DNA of 33,713 bases from an uncultured Pseudomonadota bacterium (GTDB lineage Bacteria > Pseudomonadota > Gammaproteobacteria > Steroidobacterales > Steroidobacteraceae): the NCBI GenBank assembly GCA_902826225.1, contig CADEED010000035.1, positions 1 through 33,713 on the forward strand, given 5' to 3'. The notes beneath the pieces were generated by a model. That model had not been told where the DNA came from and did no database searches. It worked only from the letters and a program-made list of their open reading frames with translations. The translations under genes and the position numbers were made by a program. This document shows, in pieces, positions 17,141-25,409 of the stretch (within the stretch, counting starts at the first letter, position 1; each line of letters starts with the position of its first letter).

Positions 17141-17410
17141 ATGAACACCGGAAACCGCATCCCGAAGACGGTGACCGCCAGCCTGGACGCGCGTCTCGCG
17201 CCCTTCGCCGGAGTCGGTCACACCCTGCTGGAAGATCTCGATGTCGAAGCCTCGCGCGCCGTCGCGCCGCGGCGCGATACGGGTCTCCTGCCTTCACTCA
17301 AACTACTGTTCGCCGCGCTGGGCGCGGGTGGAAGCGTCGTGCCGCTCGGAGACAACGGCCGCACGACGCGTCTCCTTTCGCAGTACGCCGCGAGCCTGCG
17401 CGATCACTGA
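17141..17410 (+). CDS. Hypothetical protein (89 aa)
   Basis: The ATG at 17141 has a good ribosome site (GAAGGAGAG, ending 4 bases before it). The 89-residue product has no convincing signal or membrane segment, although LPSLKLLFAALGAGGSVVPLG (about 50-70) is moderately hydrophobic and might form an amphipathic helix. I do not recognise a family. It is divergent from the LysR gene and is followed by two hairpins, the second a strong terminator, so it forms its own short transcription unit. The porin starts 202 bp after its stop. A leader-gene role for the porin is possible, but the terminator makes simple separation more likely. Confidence 0.55.
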   Translation: MNTGNRIPKTVTASLDARLAPFAGVGHTLLEDLDVEASRAVAPRRDTGLLPSLKLLFAALGAGGSVVPLGDNGRTTRLLSQYAASLRDH

Positions 17411-17438
17411 ACCCCCTGGCACTCAAGTGTGCGACCCC

Positions 17439-17460
17439 GCGCGATCTTCCCTGATCGCGC
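17439..17460 (+). other. Stem-loop ahead of the terminator
   Basis: GCGCGATC (17439-17446) pairs perfectly with GATCGCGC (17453-17460) around TTCCCT. The following ACTTG (17461-17465) could instead pair, with a bulge, with CAAGTGTGCG just upstream (about 17424-17433). Two alternative folds therefore precede the terminator. Confidence 0.4.
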
Positions 17461-17466
17461 ACTTGG

Positions 17467-17498
17467 ACCCGCCGGACCTGTCCGGCGGGTCTTTTCTT
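17467..17498 (+). terminator. Strong Rho-independent terminator
   Basis: ACCCGCCGGA (17467-17476) and TCCGGCGGGT (17481-17490) form a perfect 10-bp GC-rich stem with a CCTG loop, followed by CTTTTCTT. This is the best intrinsic terminator I found and ends the transcript of the 89-residue gene. Confidence 0.9.
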
Positions 17499-17518
17499 AT
17501 AACCAAACGGACTTCGCC

Positions 17519-17558
17519 GTCACCGCGGCGTGACCGCCCCTCGACTGACGCCATAACC
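17519..17558 (+). promoter_or_regulatory. 11-bp-phased GTNACC boxes upstream of the porin gene
   Basis: GTCACC (17519-17524) and GTGACC (17530-17535) are direct repeats exactly 11 bp apart, in the orientation of the porin. Weaker members in or near the same phase are TCGACT (17541) and ATAACC (17553-17558), with GGACTT (17509) before them. Perfect GTNACC copies at the same spacing occur before the sulfate transport operon (31042-31069), which encodes an OmpR-type regulator. I infer an operator for that regulator. The site lies 55-94 bp before the porin start. Confidence 0.5.
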
Positions 17559-17612
17559 CCAGGGTCTCTACGCTTGCCTGGCTTTTTCGGCACCCCAACG
17601 AGGAGAACGCAA

Positions 17613-19037
17613 GTGAAGATTCAACGTGCAGCATTGCGCGCCGCGATCGCAGCGCTGCTGCCCCTGGGCGCCGCGCATGCGCAGACCGCGCCGGCCGACG
17701 CCGACCTGCGGCAGGAGATCGAAGACCAGAAGCAGCGCCTCGCGGTGCTCGAACGCAAGCTCGAGATCCAGGAAGAAGCCGCGAAGGCCGCCGCCGCCAG
17801 CGCGCCCCGACTCACGATCAGCTCGGCGCGCTTCCAGTTCGGCAATATCGACAACTCGAATTTCATCCGGCTGCGTGGCACGTTGCACGCCGACAACCGC
17901 GTGTTCAGCGGTGACTCGGTCTCCGAAACGGCGGACACGTTCATCCTGCGCCGCGTCCGGCCGACCATCGAAGGCACGTTCGGCGGCATCTACGATTTCA
18001 AGTTCATGCCCGACTTCGCGGGTGGCCGCTCGATCATCGTCGACGGTTACGTCGCGGCGCGATTCAGCCCGGCGACGGTCGTGACCGTCGGAAAATTCAA
18101 GCCGCCCGTCGGCCTCGAACGCCTGCAGAGCTCGGCCGATATCCGCTTCATCGAGCGTGCATTGCCCACGGCTCTCGTGCCGAACCGCGACCTCGGCATC
18201 CAGTTGTCCGGCGACTTCGCCGGCGGCGCTTTCGCCTACCAGGTGGGTTATTTCAACGGCGTCACGGATGGCCAGTCGAGCGACAACCTCGCAACGCCCG
18301 ACGTCGAAGTGGACACGGCGGGCGACTACGCCGCGCGTGTCTTCTTCCAGCCGTTCGTCAACTCGGACAACTTCAACCTGCGCGGACTCGGCTTCGGCGT
18401 CGGTGCCACGTACGTCGAGGTCGCCGGCTCCGCCGCGAATACCGCGCTGTCGGCGTACCGCTCGCCGGGCCAGCAGAGCGTGTTCAGCTATCGCGCGAAC
18501 ACGGCGACCGGCGTCACACCGAACAACGCGACGTTCGCCGACGGCGAGCGCCTGCGTCTCGCGCCGCAGTTCTACTACTACCGCGGCAGCCTCGGCGTGC
18601 TCGGCGAGTACACCCAGGTCGAGCAGGACGTGACGCGCGTCATCGGCGCAACCGTGCGTTCCGACTCGCTCACCAATACGGCCTGGCAGACGACGCTGTC
18701 GTGGTTCATCACCGGCGAGGAGGAAGCGTTCCGCGGCTTCACGCCGGGCAGCACCTGGCAGCCGGGCAAGGACGGTTCCGGTGCCTGGGAGTTGGTCGCG
18801 CGCTATCACGAGCTCGACATCGACGACGCGGCGTTCGCGGGCGGCGCCAACTCGTTCGCCAATCCGCTGACGGCCGTCAGCAAGGTGACCGCATATGGTG
18901 TCGGCGTGAACTGGTACCCGTGGAACACCGTGAAGCTCTCGGCCAACTACGAGCTCTCGAGCTTCCAAGGCGGCGCCGCCACGGGCGATCGCGCCGACGA
19001 GCGTGCGTTCTTCACGCGCTTCGCAGTCAACTTCTGA
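17613..19037 (+). CDS. OprO/OprP-family anion porin
   Basis: The 474-residue outer-membrane protein has a signal peptide (about 1-23, ending AHAQT) and a coiled-coil stretch with heptad spacing (about 30-60, LRQEIEDQKQRLAVLERKLE), which can form a trimerising stalk. A beta-barrel follows (about 70-474) and ends in Phe (RFAVNF), the usual outer-membrane insertion signal. FILRRVRPTIEGTFGGIYDF and KFKPPVGLERLQS are signatures of the phosphate-selective porin O/P family. I chose the GTG at 17613 (AGGAG site 8 bases upstream). It lies 15 bp before a sulfate-binding protein gene, so the likely cargo here is sulfate or a similar anion and not phosphate; this is inferred from context only. Confidence 0.85.
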   Translation: MKIQRAALRAAIAALLPLGAAHAQTAPADADLRQEIEDQKQRLAVLERKLEIQEEAAKAAAASAPRLTISSARFQFGNIDNSNFIRLRGTLHADNRVFSGDSVSETADTFILRRVRPTIEGTFGGIYDFKFMPDFAGGRSIIVDGYVAARFSPATVVTVGKFKPPVGLERLQSSADIRFIERALPTALVPNRDLGIQLSGDFAGGAFAYQVGYFNGVTDGQSSDNLATPDVEVDTAGDYAARVFFQPFVNSDNFNLRGLGFGVGATYVEVAGSAANTALSAYRSPGQQSVFSYRANTATGVTPNNATFADGERLRLAPQFYYYRGSLGVLGEYTQVEQDVTRVIGATVRSDSLTNTAWQTTLSWFITGEEEAFRGFTPGSTWQPGKDGSGAWELVARYHELDIDDAAFAGGANSFANPLTAVSKVTAYGVGVNWYPWNTVKLSANYELSSFQGGAATGDRADERAFFTRFAVNF

Positions 19038-19052
19038 TCCGGAGGAAATCAA

Positions 19053-20069
19053 ATGACCCATTCCTACCAACGCCGTCTGCTGCTCGCCATCGCGAGCGCG
19101 GTGTTCATCGGCGGCGCCGGCCAGGCGGCGCAGGCCGCCGAAGTCACGCTGCTCAACGTGTCCTATGACCCGACCCGCGAGCTGTACGTCGACTTCAACA
19201 AGTCGTTCGCCGAGTACTGGAAGAAGAAGACCGGCGACACGGTGACCATCAAGCAGTCGCACGGCGGCTCGGGCCGCCAGGCGCGCTCGGTGATCGACGG
19301 TCTCGCGGCCGACGTGGTGACGCTCGCGCTCGCGGGCGACATCGACCAGATCGCGACCCAGGGCAAACTACTCCCGGTGAACTGGGAGGAGCGACTGCCG
19401 GATCACTCGGCGCCCTACACGTCGACGATTGTCTTCCTCGTCCGCAAGGGCAATCCCAAGGGCATCAAGGACTGGGGCGACCTCGCGAAGCCGGGCGTAT
19501 CCGTCGTGACTCCGAATCCGAAGACCTCGGGCGGCGCGCGCTGGAACTACCTCGCGGGCTGGGCGTGGGCGAAGAAGCAGCCCGGCGGCAGCGACTCCAC
19601 GGCGAAGGAGTACATCCGCAAGCTGTTCAAGAACGTGCCGGTGCTCGACACCGGCGCGCGCGGGGCGCTCACGACTTTCGCCCAGCGGAACATCGGCGAC
19701 GTGTTCATCTCGTGGGAGAACGAGGCCTGGCTCGCGACGAAGGAGCTAGGCGTCGGGAAGTTCGAGATCGTGATTCCCTCCATCAGCATCCTCGCGGAGC
19801 CGTCGGTCGCCGTCGTCGACAAGGTCGTCCTGCGTCGCGGTACGCGCGCGGTCGCCGAGGAGTACTTGAAGTACCTGTACACCCCGGAAGGTCAGGAGAT
19901 CGCGGCGAAGAATTATTACCGGCCGCGCAACCCGCAGGTCGCCGCGAAGCACCGGGAACTGTTCCCGAAGCTCGAGCTCGTGACGATCAAGGAATTCGGC
20001 GGCTGGGGCAAGGCGCAGAAGGACCACTTCGGCGACGGCGGCGTTTTCGACCAGATCTATGCCCAATGA
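19053..20069 (+). CDS. sbp: Periplasmic sulfate-binding protein (ABC transporter), copy 1
   Basis: The 338-residue protein captures sulfate (possibly thiosulfate) for a CysTWA-type importer. A signal peptide covers about 1-28 (AAQAAEV), then come family hallmarks: [43 protein letters not shown] and [18 protein letters not shown]. Length fits Sbp/CysP. A GGAGG site lies just before the ATG at 19053, 15 bp after the porin stop, so porin and binding protein form an operon. The cognate permease and ATPase genes are 7-11 kb away on the other strand (27481-30973). A close paralogue, made as a lipoprotein, is at 23722. Confidence 0.93.
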   Translation: MTHSYQRRLLLAIASAVFIGGAGQAAQAAEVTLLNVSYDPTRELYVDFNKSFAEYWKKKTGDTVTIKQSHGGSGRQARSVIDGLAADVVTLALAGDIDQIATQGKLLPVNWEERLPDHSAPYTSTIVFLVRKGNPKGIKDWGDLAKPGVSVVTPNPKTSGGARWNYLAGWAWAKKQPGGSDSTAKEYIRKLFKNVPVLDTGARGALTTFAQRNIGDVFISWENEAWLATKELGVGKFEIVIPSISILAEPSVAVVDKVVLRRGTRAVAEEYLKYLYTPEGQEIAAKNYYRPRNPQVAAKHRELFPKLELVTIKEFGGWGKAQKDHFGDGGVFDQIYAQ

Positions 20070-20086
20070 GCCGAACGTTTCCGGCG

Positions 20087-21040
20087 CTAGGCGATGCGCC
20101 GCACTTCGACCGTCACGTGGGTCAGTTCCTCGTGCTCGAGCAACAGATTCCGGAAGTAGCCTGCATCGGCGTCGGTGGGCGTATCGATGCCGATGACCAC
20201 TGCGTACTTCTCGCGGCCGACGCGCCACACGTGCAGGTCGGTCACGGTCGCCGGCACGCTGCTTTGCGCGATGGCCTGGCGAACTTCGCCCACGACCGGC
20301 GCATCCATCTCCGCGTCGAGCAGGATGCGCCCGGAATCCCGCAGCAGGCCCCACGCCCAGACGCTGACCAGTGCGGCGCCGACGAGACCCATGACCGGAT
20401 CGAGCCACGTGAGCCCGAGGAACATTCCGCCCGCCAGGGCGACGATGGCCAGCACGGAGGTCGCGGCATCCGCGAGTACGTGCACGTAGGCGGAGCGCGC
20501 ATTCATGTCGTCGTGCGAGCGCGCGTGGTCATCGTGGCCGTGGCCGTGGCCGTGGCCGTGATCGTGTGCATGCTCGGTGCCGTGCGCATGCGTGCCACGC
20601 AACCACCACGCGCAGACGAGATTCACGACGAGGCCGACGATCGCGATCGCGATGGCCTCGGGGAAGCGGATCGGCATGGGCGACAGCAGGCGCTCCACCG
20701 ACTGCCAGATCATGAGCGCCACGACCCCGAACAGCAGCAGCGCACTCGTGTACCCACCGAGCACTTCGATCTTCCAGGTGCCGAACGCGTACGCGCGATT
20801 GCGGGACTGCCGGCGGGCGAAGGAATAAGCGAAGGCCGACAGCCCCAAGGCCAACGCATGTGAACTCATGTGCCAGCCGTCGGCGAGCACGGCCATGGAG
20901 TTGTACCACCAGCCCCCGGCGATCTCGACGACCATCATGACGATCGTCAGCCAGAGCGCGCGACGGATACCTCGCTCGGCGAGCGGATTGCCCGCATCGA
21001 AACGCGGTGACTGGCAGTGATGCTCCGCGGCGACGTTCAT
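20087..21040 (-). CDS. dmeF: Cation diffusion facilitator (DmeF-type divalent metal efflux)
   Basis: The 317-residue inner-membrane antiporter exports divalent metals such as Co2+, Ni2+ or Zn2+. Six membrane helices are visible. Metal-site residues occur in helix 2 (VLADGWHMSSHAL, HxxxD-like) and helix 5 (VHVLADAATS). The loop between helices 4 and 5 is very His-rich (about 148-178, alternating His-Gly), as in CDF proteins with a metal-binding loop. Overall order resembles DmeF/CzcD. Its DNA shows a GTGGCC tandem repeat for the His-Gly run. No DmeR-like repressor is adjacent. The gene lies 15 bp after the quinone-oxidoreductase-like gene on the same strand. Confidence 0.87.
   Translation of the reverse strand: MNVAAEHHCQSPRFDAGNPLAERGIRRALWLTIVMMVVEIAGGWWYNSMAVLADGWHMSSHALALGLSAFAYSFARRQSRNRAYAFGTWKIEVLGGYTSALLLFGVVALMIWQSVERLLSPMPIRFPEAIAIAIVGLVVNLVCAWWLRGTHAHGTEHAHDHGHGHGHGHDDHARSHDDMNARSAYVHVLADAATSVLAIVALAGGMFLGLTWLDPVMGLVGAALVSVWAWGLLRDSGRILLDAEMDAPVVGEVRQAIAQSSVPATVTDLHVWRVGREKYAVVIGIDTPTDADAGYFRNLLLEHEELTHVTVEVRRIA
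20534..20560. repeat. Short tandem repeat (GTGGCC)n inside dmeF
   Basis: Four and a half copies of a 6-bp unit encode the alternating His-Gly run of the CDF metal-binding loop. Loss or gain of a unit keeps the frame, so loop length may vary between strains. Confidence 0.85.
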
Positions 21041-21055
21041 CGACGCCGTTATACC

Positions 21056-22048
21056 CTACTGGTGCTTCGCCGCGGACCCGGCCGACACCTGGATGACGAG
21101 CTTGCCGCGCGTGTGCCCGCCGCGGCTCTTCTCCCATGCCTGCGCGACGTCCGTCATCGGGTACGCGCCGTCGACGAACACCTTGAATTTTCCTGCATCG
21201 GCGAGCTCGACGATCTTCTCGAGCAGCTCGGAGTTCGGCGCACCCGCCGCACGGTCGGGCCGCACGCAACGGATGCGGGCAGCCGCACACGCGGCGGCAT
21301 TCGGCGGACCGACGATCGACACCAGCGCGCCGCCCGCGCGGATGATGCCGATCGAGCGTGCGCCCGTGTCCGCATCCACGGTATTGAGCACGAGGTCGAC
21401 CTGCGTCACCGCATCTTCGAACCGCTGTGCGCGGTAGTCGATCGCCTTGTCGACACCGAGCGACTTCAGGAATTCGTGATTGTCCGCGGACGCGGTGCCG
21501 ATGACGCGCGCCCCCGCGGCCTTCGCGATCTGCACCGCGGCGGAGCCGACGCCGCCGGCGGCGCCGTGGACGAGCACGGTCTGCCCGCGCGTGAGCCGAC
21601 CGGCTTCGTGCAGGGCGCGGTACGCCGTCTCGGCGGCGACCGGAATTCCCGCGGCTTGTTCGAACGTCATCGACCGGGGCTTGCGCGCGAGGCTCGTCAG
21701 CGGAATCAGCGCGTACTCCGCATAACTACCGCTTTGCCGGGCGAAGCCCAGCACCGCGTCGCCGACCTTGAACCCGGTGACCCCCTCGCCCAGCGAATCG
21801 ATCACGCCGGCGACGTCGACTCCAGGAACGAGGCCCACGCGCCGCGGCGCCGCCTTCCAGTCCACCGGGTTCACGCCGGCAGCGCGTACCCGCACGAGGA
21901 CCTCGCCCGCTCCGGCGCGTGGCACGGGGCGCACCTGCACCGACAGCGTCGCGCCAGGGCCGATCTCGACCGCCTGCATCTTGTCGGGCGCCGCGCGCGC
22001 GGTGCCCCCAAGCGCCGCGAAGGCCGCCAGGAACGCAATCAGCCGCAT
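21056..22048 (-). CDS. Exported zinc-independent NADP-dependent oxidoreductase (quinone oxidoreductase/MDR family)
   Basis: The 330-residue protein has a GroES-like N-terminal domain (GEVLVRVRAAGVNPVDWK, PGVDVAGVIDSLGEGVTGFKVGD) and a Rossmann domain with the NADPH-binding motif HGAAGGVGSAAVQIAKAAGARVIG, matching the quinone oxidoreductase/enoyl-reductase-like branch of the MDR superfamily. No zinc-ligand pattern is seen. The first 20 residues (MRLIAFLAAFAALGGTARAA) are a textbook signal peptide, which is odd for an NADPH enzyme. ATG 22048 has a GAGGAG ribosome site, which supports translation of the signal. The real substrate is unknown. It probably shares a transcript with dmeF downstream. 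Confidence 0.82.
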   Translation of the reverse strand: MRLIAFLAAFAALGGTARAAPDKMQAVEIGPGATLSVQVRPVPRAGAGEVLVRVRAAGVNPVDWKAAPRRVGLVPGVDVAGVIDSLGEGVTGFKVGDAVLGFARQSGSYAEYALIPLTSLARKPRSMTFEQAAGIPVAAETAYRALHEAGRLTRGQTVLVHGAAGGVGSAAVQIAKAAGARVIGTASADNHEFLKSLGVDKAIDYRAQRFEDAVTQVDLVLNTVDADTGARSIGIIRAGGALVSIVGPPNAAACAAARIRCVRPDRAAGAPNSELLEKIVELADAGKFKVFVDGAYPMTDVAQAWEKSRGGHTRGKLVIQVSAGSAAKHQ

Positions 22049-22145
22049 ACTCACTCCTCTATATACGCCGGCGGAGAACGCGGCGGGCACGTGCAGCATG
22101 AGACCACCCGCGCAGTGCCGCGTTCCATGTGGCTCGCGGATGCCG

Positions 22146-22185
22146 GTAACCACCGTGAAACCGCCGCGCAATCGACGCCGTGACC
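22146..22185 (+). promoter_or_regulatory. 11-bp-phased GTNACC boxes upstream of the FAD oxidoreductase-sbp2 unit
   Basis: GTAACC (22146-22151), GAAACC (22157-22162), GCAATC (22168-22173) and GTGACC (22180-22185) follow each other at 11, 11 and 12 bp, all in the direction of the FAD gene. Two are perfect matches to GTNACC and two are degenerate. A -10-like AATACT at 22195-22200 comes 9 bp after the last box and only 7 bp before the ATG, suggesting a leaderless or nearly leaderless transcript. The pattern matches the array before cysA. Operator function is inferred. Confidence 0.5.
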
Positions 22186-22207
22186 GCCGCGCGCCAATAC
22201 TGGCGAC

Positions 22208-23665
22208 ATGATCGATCCCGCATCCGGTTCCGCGACGAATCCGCATTCGGCCGCCGACGCGTTCGATTCGCAAGGCCACCGCACGGTGGCGATCGTGGGA
22301 GGCGGATTCTGCGGCACCGCGCTCGCGATCCGGCTGTTGCAGCACGCCGGTGACGCCCCGCTGCGCATCGTCGTGATCGAGCCGCGCGCGGACCTGGGCG
22401 CGGGTGTCGCTTACAGCGCGCGCGACTACCCGTACCCGCTGAACGTCGCTGCCGGACAGATGTCGCTCGACGCCGCCAATCCCGGCGACTTCCTCGAATT
22501 CGCCTGCGGCATCGGCATCCACGCGGAGGCCGTGGACTATCTACCGCGGCAGGTCTATGGCGAATATCTGCGCGCGCGCCTGGCGGCCGCGCAGGCAACG
22601 GCGCCACGCGCGGAATTCGTCCACGTTCAGGCGCGCGCCCCGCGCCTGCAGCGCTCGGCAGCACGCACGTGGGAGCTGTGGCTCGACGACGGCCGGACGA
22701 TACGGGCCGATGACGTCGTGCTGGCGCTCGGGAATCCACCGCCCGCGCCGCTGCCGGGACAGGGCGTCGTGCGCGGCAACGGGGCGCTGGTCGACGATCC
22801 CTGGACGCTCGATCATCCCGGTGACCGCCAGCTCCACAGCGTACTGCTCGTCGGCAGCGGCCTGACGATGATCGATGCCGCGCTGCGCCTCGCCGCCCTG
22901 CGCCCGCGCGTGCGTCACATCCACGTGCTCTCTCGCCACGGCCGGCTGCCCGAACCCCAGGCGATCGGCGGCCTGCCCGCCCGACGGGTCGACGTGCGCG
23001 CGGCCCTGGCGACTTCGCGCCACTCGGCGCGCGCATTGGTCCGCGCCGTACGCGCCGCTGCACGACGCACCGTGGAGACGGGTGGTGACTGGCGCGAAGT
23101 GGTCACCGCCGTGCGCGGCCAATTGCCCACGCTGTGGCGTGAACTCCCGATCCCGGTCAAGGAACGCCTGCTGCGGCACGCGCGTTCGCTCTGGGACGTG
23201 CACCGGCATCGCGTGCCGGTCGGCCCGCTCAACGCGGTGCGCATGCTCGAGCGCGTCGGCGTCCTCGAGGTGCACGCCGGCAGGATCATGGATCTCAATC
23301 CCGCGGAGGGCAGCGTCGAGGTCATCTGGCGACCGCGCGGCGCGGCGCGAAGTCGCGCCTGGCTCGTCGATCGCGTCGTGAACTGCACGGGCCCGGACAC
23401 GCGTGTCGCCGCGAACGGCGACCCGTTCGTCCGGTCGCTGCTGGCCAACGGCTGGATCCGCGCCGATGCCCTGAACCTGGGCGTCGACGTGTCCCCGGCT
23501 GGCCTCGCGGTGGGCCGCGCGGGCGAACCCGTGGACGGCCTCTATTGTCTGGGTCCCTGGTTGCGGGCGCGCGACTGGGAAGCCTCGGCCGTCGGCGAAC
23601 TGCGCGAGCATGCCGCCGCGCTGGCCCGGGAGCTCGCCACGCGCGCGCAGGCCGCCACCGCCTGA
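22208..23665 (+). CDS. FAD/NAD(P)-binding oxidoreductase (FAD_NAD_binding_9 type)
   Basis: The 485-residue cytoplasmic protein has an N-terminal Rossmann motif VAIVGGGFCGTALA (27-40) followed by an acidic strand end (VVIEPRADLGAGVAYS) for FAD. A second nucleotide-binding motif LLVGSGLTMIDAALRLA lies at about 215-231, with a C-terminal NCTGPDTRVAANGDPFVRSLL segment. GVAYSARDYPYPLNVAAGQMS is characteristic of the FAD_NAD_binding_9 family (HpnW-like/CbrA-type annotation). Its reaction is unknown. It is followed after 56 bp by the second sulfate-binding protein gene and has the same candidate operator as the sulfate genes, so a role in sulfur metabolism is plausible but unproven. ATG 22208 is the only start near the conserved region. 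Confidence 0.78.
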   Translation: MIDPASGSATNPHSAADAFDSQGHRTVAIVGGGFCGTALAIRLLQHAGDAPLRIVVIEPRADLGAGVAYSARDYPYPLNVAAGQMSLDAANPGDFLEFACGIGIHAEAVDYLPRQVYGEYLRARLAAAQATAPRAEFVHVQARAPRLQRSAARTWELWLDDGRTIRADDVVLALGNPPPAPLPGQGVVRGNGALVDDPWTLDHPGDRQLHSVLLVGSGLTMIDAALRLAALRPRVRHIHVLSRHGRLPEPQAIGGLPARRVDVRAALATSRHSARALVRAVRAAARRTVETGGDWREVVTAVRGQLPTLWRELPIPVKERLLRHARSLWDVHRHRVPVGPLNAVRMLERVGVLEVHAGRIMDLNPAEGSVEVIWRPRGAARSRAWLVDRVVNCTGPDTRVAANGDPFVRSLLANGWIRADALNLGVDVSPAGLAVGRAGEPVDGLYCLGPWLRARDWEASAVGELREHAAALARELATRAQAATA

Positions 23666-23721
23666 ATTCGCCCGCGCGCGTCCGAAGCTGTTAGGCTCGC
23701 GCGCTTTCCGCCGAGGTCCCG

Positions 23722-24735
23722 ATGACAATTCGCGCGTGCGTCTGGCCGGGAGCGCTGCTGGGGATGGCCGCGCTGTTCGCGGGCTGCGGCAGCGGCCCGA
23801 CGGACGACGTTCGGCTGTTGAACGTTTCATACGATCCGACGCGAGAATTCTACGAGGACATCAACGCTGCATTCGCGAACGACTGGTACGCGACGCACCG
23901 CCAGCACGTGAACATCAGCCAGTCGCACGGCGGCTCGGGCCGCCAGGCGCGTGCCGTGATCGACGGCCTGCCGGCCGACGTGGTGACGCTGGCGCTCGCG
24001 GGAGACATCGACGCGATCGCCGAGCAGGCGCGGCTGCTGCCGCTCAACTGGGAAGAGCGCCTGCCCGACAACAGCGCACCGTACGTCTCGACCATCGTGT
24101 TCCTCGTGCGGGCCGGCAATCCCAAGGGCATTCGCGACTGGGGTGATCTCGTCCGCGCCGATGTCAGGGTCATCACGCCGAATCCGAAGACCTCGGGCGG
24201 CGCGCGCTGGAATTACCTCGCGGCCTGGGCCTGGGCCGAACGCCAGCCGGGCGCCTCCGCGGCGACCGCCGAGGAATTCGTGCGCAAGCTCTACCGCAAC
24301 GTGCCGGTGCTCGATACCGGCGCGCGCGGCTCTCTCACGACGTTCGCGCAGCGGAACATCGGCGATGTCGCGATCTCCTGGGAGAACGAAGCGCACCTCG
24401 CGTTGCGCGAGATGAGCGACCAGCATTTCGAGATCGTCGTGCCGTCGGTCAGCGTGCTCGCGGAACCTTCGGTGGCCGTCATCGACAAGGTGGTCCTGCG
24501 ACGCAAGACACGACAGGTTGCGCAGGCATACCTCGAATTCCTGTATACGCCCGAAGCGCAACGGATCGCCGCCACGCATTTCTTCCGGCCGCGCGATCCC
24601 GCCGTCCTCGCGCAATATGCGCACCAGTTCGCGAGTGTCGAGCTGGTCGGGATCGATCACTTCGGCGGCTGGAAAGTCGCGCAGCGAACGCACTTCGCGA
24701 GCGGCGGCGTGTTCGACCGGATCTCGAACCCCTAG
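23722..24735 (+). CDS. Sulfate-binding lipoprotein (ABC transporter), copy 2
   Basis: The 337-residue protein is a clear paralogue of the binding protein at 19053. It shares [53 protein letters not shown] and the C-terminal [19 protein letters not shown]. Instead of a cleavable signal it has a lipobox (LFAGC, C22), so it is probably membrane-anchored. Anchored and free binding proteins may feed the same CysTW permease or differ in affinity or anion. It follows the FAD gene by 56 bp. Its TAG shares three bases (CTAG) with the stop of the convergent response-regulator gene, leaving no room for a terminator. Confidence 0.92.
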   Translation: MTIRACVWPGALLGMAALFAGCGSGPTDDVRLLNVSYDPTREFYEDINAAFANDWYATHRQHVNISQSHGGSGRQARAVIDGLPADVVTLALAGDIDAIAEQARLLPLNWEERLPDNSAPYVSTIVFLVRAGNPKGIRDWGDLVRADVRVITPNPKTSGGARWNYLAAWAWAERQPGASAATAEEFVRKLYRNVPVLDTGARGSLTTFAQRNIGDVAISWENEAHLALREMSDQHFEIVVPSVSVLAEPSVAVIDKVVLRRKTRQVAQAYLEFLYTPEAQRIAATHFFRPRDPAVLAQYAHQFASVELVGIDHFGGWKVAQRTHFASGGVFDRISNP

Positions 24736-25409
24736 TCGACGACCAGTTTGTAGCCGGATGGTGGCGCGGTCTGCAGAAGCTGCGGCACCGCCGGGTTCGC
24801 TTCGATCTTGTGACGCAGCCGGTGCACGAGCTGCTTGAGGAGCTGCCGGTCGCCCGAACCGCGATGGCCCCAGACCTGCACGAGCAGACGGTCCGAGTTC
24901 ACCGCGCGGCCAGCCTGCGCGAGCAGCATCTGCAGCAGCCGCAGCTCGAGCTTGGTGAGCGCAATCGGTTCTCCGCCGGCGATGCGCACGTGGTGATTCT
25001 CGAGATCCAGGGAGACCCGACCGGCCGCGACCGGCGCCTGCGCGCGATCGGCGCTCGCGCGCCGCAGCAGCGCCTTGACGCGCGCGAGCAGCGTCTTCGG
25101 ACTGAACGGCTTCGTCAGGTAGTCATCGGCGCCGAGCTCGAGCGCCCTCACGAGATCCTGCTCTTCACCGCGCGCCGTCAGCATCATCACCGGCACGTCG
25201 CCGCGCGCGCGGATCGCCGTGCACACTTCGAAGCCCGATGTGCCCGGCATGTTGATATCGAGGATCACGAGATTCGGCGCCTCTGCGTCGAACATCGCGA
25301 GCGCTCCCGGCCCGTCGCTCGCCTTCACGACCAGATAACCCGCCTGCGACAACGAGTAGGCGACGAGGCCCAGCAGGTCGAGGTCGTCGTCGGCGACGAG
25401 GATCTTCAT
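24732..25409 (-). CDS. OmpR/PhoB-family response regulator
   Basis: The 225-residue regulator has a receiver domain (1-120) with acidic residues D7-D9, phospho-acceptor D51 ([10 protein letters not shown]), T78 and K100, and a C-terminal winged-helix Trans_reg_C domain (about 130-225, [33 protein letters not shown]). Its ATG overlaps the kinase TGA as ATGA, so both are made together. This class binds tandem direct repeats with about 11-bp periodicity; exactly such repeats occur before cysA (31042-31069), the porin and the FAD gene. I infer it controls those units, including its own operon, most likely in response to sulfate supply. It is last in the cysA-cysT-cysW-kinase-regulator operon. Confidence 0.9.
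   Translation of the reverse strand: MKILVADDDLDLLGLVAYSLSQAGYLVVKASDGPGALAMFDAEAPNLVILDINMPGTSGFEVCTAIRARGDVPVMMLTARGEEQDLVRALELGADDYLTKPFSPKTLLARVKALLRRASADRAQAPVAAGRVSLDLENHHVRIAGGEPIALTKLELRLLQMLLAQAGRAVNSDRLLVQVWGHRGSGDRQLLKQLVHRLRHKIEANPAVPQLLQTAPPSGYKLVVD

Noticed and set aside
20534..20560. Tandem GTGGCC repeat considered as a CRISPR or regulatory repeat
   Set aside because: No spacers; it encodes the His-Gly run of the CDF metal-binding loop.
22060..22065. TATATA as a -10 element for the exported oxidoreductase
   Set aside because: It directly abuts the ribosome site, so a start 7 bp downstream would remove that site from the mRNA; no -35 at the right distance.
23666..23721. Separate operator for the second sulfate-binding protein
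   Set aside because: No GTNACC pair is present in these 56 bp; the gene is more likely read from the FAD gene promoter.
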